Positions 7,870 through 9,551 of a DNA stretch of 9,551 nt are shown here, piece after piece (within the stretch, counting starts at the first letter, position 1; every line of letters starts with the position of its first letter). Made by a program: the position numbers and the translations under genes. The notes under the pieces were generated by a model that made no database searches, had not been told where the DNA came from, and saw nothing but the letters and a program-made list of their open reading frames with translations. This stretch comes from Porphyromonas sp. (GTDB lineage: Bacteria; Bacteroidota; Bacteroidia; Bacteroidales; Porphyromonadaceae), in contig RBKG01000110.1 of the NCBI GenBank assembly GCA_003640335.1, positions 1 through 9,551 of the forward strand, in the 5' to 3' direction.

Positions 7870-7877
7870 CAAAGGTA
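7870..7877 (-). promoter_or_regulatory. -7 promoter box for def operon
   Basis: The minus strand reads TACCTTTG, an exact match to the Bacteroidota primary sigma factor -7 consensus TAnnTTTG. Transcription should start about 7 nt downstream (near 7863), leaving a leader of about 18 nt before the def ATG at 7845. I see no good -33 TTTG at the expected distance. The likely unit is def-pyrE-SRPBCC-xseB-ispD-recG. Confidence 0.65.
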
Positions 7878-7940
7878 AGAAAAGTAAGCCTAATGAGCCC
7901 TTTGCACCTCATCTAACTAAACTTATAGAGCTAGGGCGAT

Positions 7941-9260
7941 TTAGTCTATATCCTGCTCATCAGCATCTAACCAACGGCTTGAAATCTGCTTACTGCTCTT
8001 AGCTCCCATATCGCGCAAGCGTTCCATGCGTGTGATGATATTCTTGCCCTGCCCTCCCGTATAGAGTTTCTTTTTAGCCTCTAAGAGCGATTTCTCTGCC
8101 GTCTTAAAATCCTTTTCTACTTTCTCAAAACTCTCTAGATAGGCACAGCAATTGTCGTACAGCATACCTACCTTATTAAATATATCCTGCACATTCTTAA
8201 TTTGGGCATCACGCACCCACAAGTCCTTAGCCATACGCAAAGCAGCTAAGAGATTAGTCCCATTTATTAGAACTACATTCTTCTTGTATGCTTCATTCCA
8301 TAAGTTCGGAGCTTCTTTCATCGCTAGGATATAGGCAGGCTCATTAGGAATAAATAGCATCACAAAGTCTGCGCTATCAGGTAAGTAAGCATGATACTCT
8401 TTGCTCGCGAGTTCATCAATATGTCTGCGCACACTCTGCAAATGCGCCTTCTGAGCAAGCTCACGCTCCTCTTCTGTCTCTGCTGACACATAATCAGAAA
8501 AAGCCTTTAAGCTCACCTTGCTATCAATGACCACATCTCTTCCATTAGGGTAATGAATAATCGCATCGGGACGCATCTTTTTGCCCGTTTCATCATGCTT
8601 GAGGACTCCCCCAGCATCATCTCTTAGAGTACTTTGGAGCGTGTATTCCTCATTTTTCCTGAGACCACTACTCTCAAGGATATTCTCTAGAATCATTTCG
8701 CCCCAGTCGCCCTGCACCTTATTATCTCCCTTAAGAGCTCTAGTCAAGCTATTAGCCTCCTCACTCATCTTCTGACTATGCTCTACAAGCATACGTATCT
8801 CGGTCTGCAGAGAGGTGCGCTCACGCGCCTCATCGTTATACACCTTCTGAACCTGTTCGCCAAAGCGTTTTAGGTCCTCACGAAGGGGCTGCAAACTCTC
8901 TTCACTACGTGTACGGATTTGCTCTGCTCGCTCGTCTATAATCTTGGTTGTGATACCTCGGAAACGCTCTTCAAGTAAATCTGCCAAATCAGCTTTACTC
9001 TCCTCAGCCTCTTTGAGCCTCTCCACAAGCTGGTCAATAGTTGCATCGGCTTTCGCTAACTGTATGCTTAAAGATTTTTGCTCTTCAGCAAGTTGTAATT
9101 TTTCCACCTTTAATGAGCGTAAGTCTTCCTCTTGATAGCTCAGCTTCGCCTGCAGGGCTATTAACTCGTTCTCAACGCCTTGCCCCTGAGGCTTACGCAT
9201 TAGAATAAAAACTAGTAAGGCTAATAGAATTAGCACGATAAGCAATAAAATGTAAGTCAT
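7941..9260 (-). CDS. rmuC: RmuC-family DNA recombination protein, membrane-anchored
   Basis: RmuC proteins are predicted nucleases of the PD-(D/E)XK fold that limit inversions at short repeats in E. coli; the biochemical role is poorly known. From the ATG at 9260 the protein has 439 residues. It has an N-terminal membrane segment (about 3-20, TYILLLIVLILLALLVFI), a long charged coiled coil (about 28-175), then the RmuC domain. The domain shows GDWGE (184-188), RPDAIIHYPNGRDVVIDSKVSL (from 230) with Asp232 and Asp246-x-Lys248 as likely catalytic residues, then FIPNEPAY and the NGTNLLAALRM block. A TTG at 9308 would add 16 residues, but a perfect -7 box lies between it and the ATG, so the ATG is preferred. 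It is probably a single-gene unit, since def has its own promoter 3' of it. No clear terminator follows the stop. Confidence 0.93.
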   Translation of the reverse strand: MTYILLLIVLILLALLVFILMRKPQGQGVENELIALQAKLSYQEEDLRSLKVEKLQLAEEQKSLSIQLAKADATIDQLVERLKEAEESKADLADLLEERFRGITTKIIDERAEQIRTRSEESLQPLREDLKRFGEQVQKVYNDEARERTSLQTEIRMLVEHSQKMSEEANSLTRALKGDNKVQGDWGEMILENILESSGLRKNEEYTLQSTLRDDAGGVLKHDETGKKMRPDAIIHYPNGRDVVIDSKVSLKAFSDYVSAETEEERELAQKAHLQSVRRHIDELASKEYHAYLPDSADFVMLFIPNEPAYILAMKEAPNLWNEAYKKNVVLINGTNLLAALRMAKDLWVRDAQIKNVQDIFNKVGMLYDNCCAYLESFEKVEKDFKTAEKSLLEAKKKLYTGGQGKNIITRMERLRDMGAKSSKQISSRWLDADEQDID

Positions 9261-9285
9261 ATATCTATAAATAATTATTCTCTCG

Positions 9286-9293
9286 CAAAGATA
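9286..9293 (-). promoter_or_regulatory. -7 promoter box for rmuC
   Basis: The minus strand reads TATCTTTG, an exact TAnnTTTG match. Transcription would begin near 9279, giving an AT-rich leader of about 19 nt before the ATG at 9260. A possible -33 GTTG lies at 9320-9317, slightly further away than ideal. The spacing from box to start codon nearly equals that at def, which supports both calls. Confidence 0.6.
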
Positions 9294-9362
9294 ATCGTCT
9301 TTACCCAACCTTAGGGCAACCGCATCAAAACAACTAAGAATGTAGATGAGCCCTGTGTTATC

Positions 9363-9446
9363 GTAAGTGCGCGTACTTATTTCGGTAGTTACGTGTACTT
9401 ATTTTAGTGAGTACGCGCACTTAAATTTGTAAGTACGTAGTACTTT
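9363..9446. repeat. Four 22-bp tandem units with palindromic cores
   Basis: Four imperfect units begin at 9363, 9385, 9407 and 9429 with an exact 22-bp period, and each starts with GT. The approximate consensus is GTAAGTACGCGTACTTATTT, whose core AAGTACGCGTACTT is a perfect palindrome. Unit 4 carries AAGTAC-GTA-GTACTT. Unit 1 (9364-9379) and unit 3 (9408-9423) are also reverse complements of each other at 15 of 16 positions, so a longer hairpin can form. The array lies upstream of the rmuC promoter and abuts the IS end. There are no spacers, so it is not a CRISPR array. Short tandem repeats inside MITEs are reported from Porphyromonas gingivalis; whether this is related is unknown. Confidence 0.75.
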
Positions 9447-9551
9447 TGATATGCCCCCCAAAAGTTGGACATTAAATTAACTGTTCATTCTTTAACTCTT
9501 TATAGTATTGAGCACGGTATTGTACCGGGCTCATACCTTTTAACCTCAGTT
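9447..9551 (-). mobile_element. Right end of an IS3-family (IS150-like) insertion sequence
   Basis: The partial transposase gene ends 25 bp from a TG-starting terminus. The terminus reads TGATATGCCCCCCAAAAGTT followed by GGACA, which resembles the IS150-group inverted-repeat style (TG, a C-run, then an A-run and GTTGGACA). The element extends beyond the right edge, so the other inverted repeat and the target duplication cannot be seen. The exact boundary at 9447 is an inference from similarity. Confidence 0.65.
9472..9551 (-). CDS. IS3-family transposase (OrfB), C-terminal end only
   Basis: Only the last 25 full codons plus stop are in the window: LRLKGMSPVQYRAQYYKELK and five more residues, then TAA at 9474-9472. 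The phrase L-K-G-(M/L)-S-P-V-x-Y-R is the well-known C-terminal signature of IS3-family OrfB integrases, which come after the DDE catalytic core. The catalytic residues lie outside the window, so whether the gene is intact cannot be judged. The frame was too short and partial for a normal ORF call. Confidence 0.8.
   Translation of the reverse strand, partial: LRLKGMSPVQYRAQYYKELKNEQLI

Noticed and set aside
7878..7940. Terminator between rmuC and def
   Set aside because: I found no stable hairpin followed by a T-run, so none is annotated; some readthrough into def is possible.
9363..9446. Tandem repeat as a CRISPR array
   Set aside because: The units are contiguous with a 22-bp period and no unique spacers, so this is a tandem repeat and not a CRISPR array.
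9510..9532. Imperfect inverted repeat GAGC-CGGTA/TACCG-GCTC in the IS end
   Set aside because: It lies within transposase codons for the conserved GMSPVQYRA stretch, has one mismatch, and no T-tract follows; chance or coding constraint explains it.

Overview
The window looks like a chromosomal segment of a Bacteroidota bacterium, most likely Bacteroidales and perhaps close to Porphyromonas. Two exact Bacteroidota-type -7 promoter boxes (TAnnTTTG) lie in front of genes, Shine-Dalgarno sequences are weak or absent, and the proteins look Bacteroidales-like. The genus is an inference from gene style, not from a marker gene. Every gene I can support is on the minus strand, so the region reads from right to left.

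From right to left: at 9447-9551 is the end of an IS3-family (IS150-like) insertion sequence, with the last codons of its transposase. Next comes a cluster of four 22-bp tandem units, each built around a palindrome (9363-9446). Then rmuC (7941-9260) and def (7279-7845) each follow their own -7 box. After def comes a tight run of pyrE, a 140-residue SRPBCC-like protein, xseB, ispD and recG, with gaps of about 8 to 35 bp, so def to recG is probably one operon. It mixes translation (peptide deformylase), pyrimidine synthesis (OPRTase), isoprenoid synthesis (IspD) and DNA repair (Exo VII small subunit, RecG). The run ends in a strong 18-bp-stem terminator at 3027-3074.

The left third (1-2962) is a large open frame running off the window edge. 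It is the first 987 codons of a type II (probably II-C) Cas9. All visible catalytic residues of RuvC and HNH are present, and only the C-terminal part, including most of the PAM-interacting region, is missing. No CRISPR array, cas1/cas2 or recognisable tracrRNA lies inside the window. If the locus is complete, they should lie to the left (downstream of cas9) or elsewhere.

The items most worth following up are the Cas9 locus and its missing partners, the palindromic 22-bp tandem repeat between the IS end and rmuC, and the tandem hairpins between recG and cas9. The rest is ordinary core genome.
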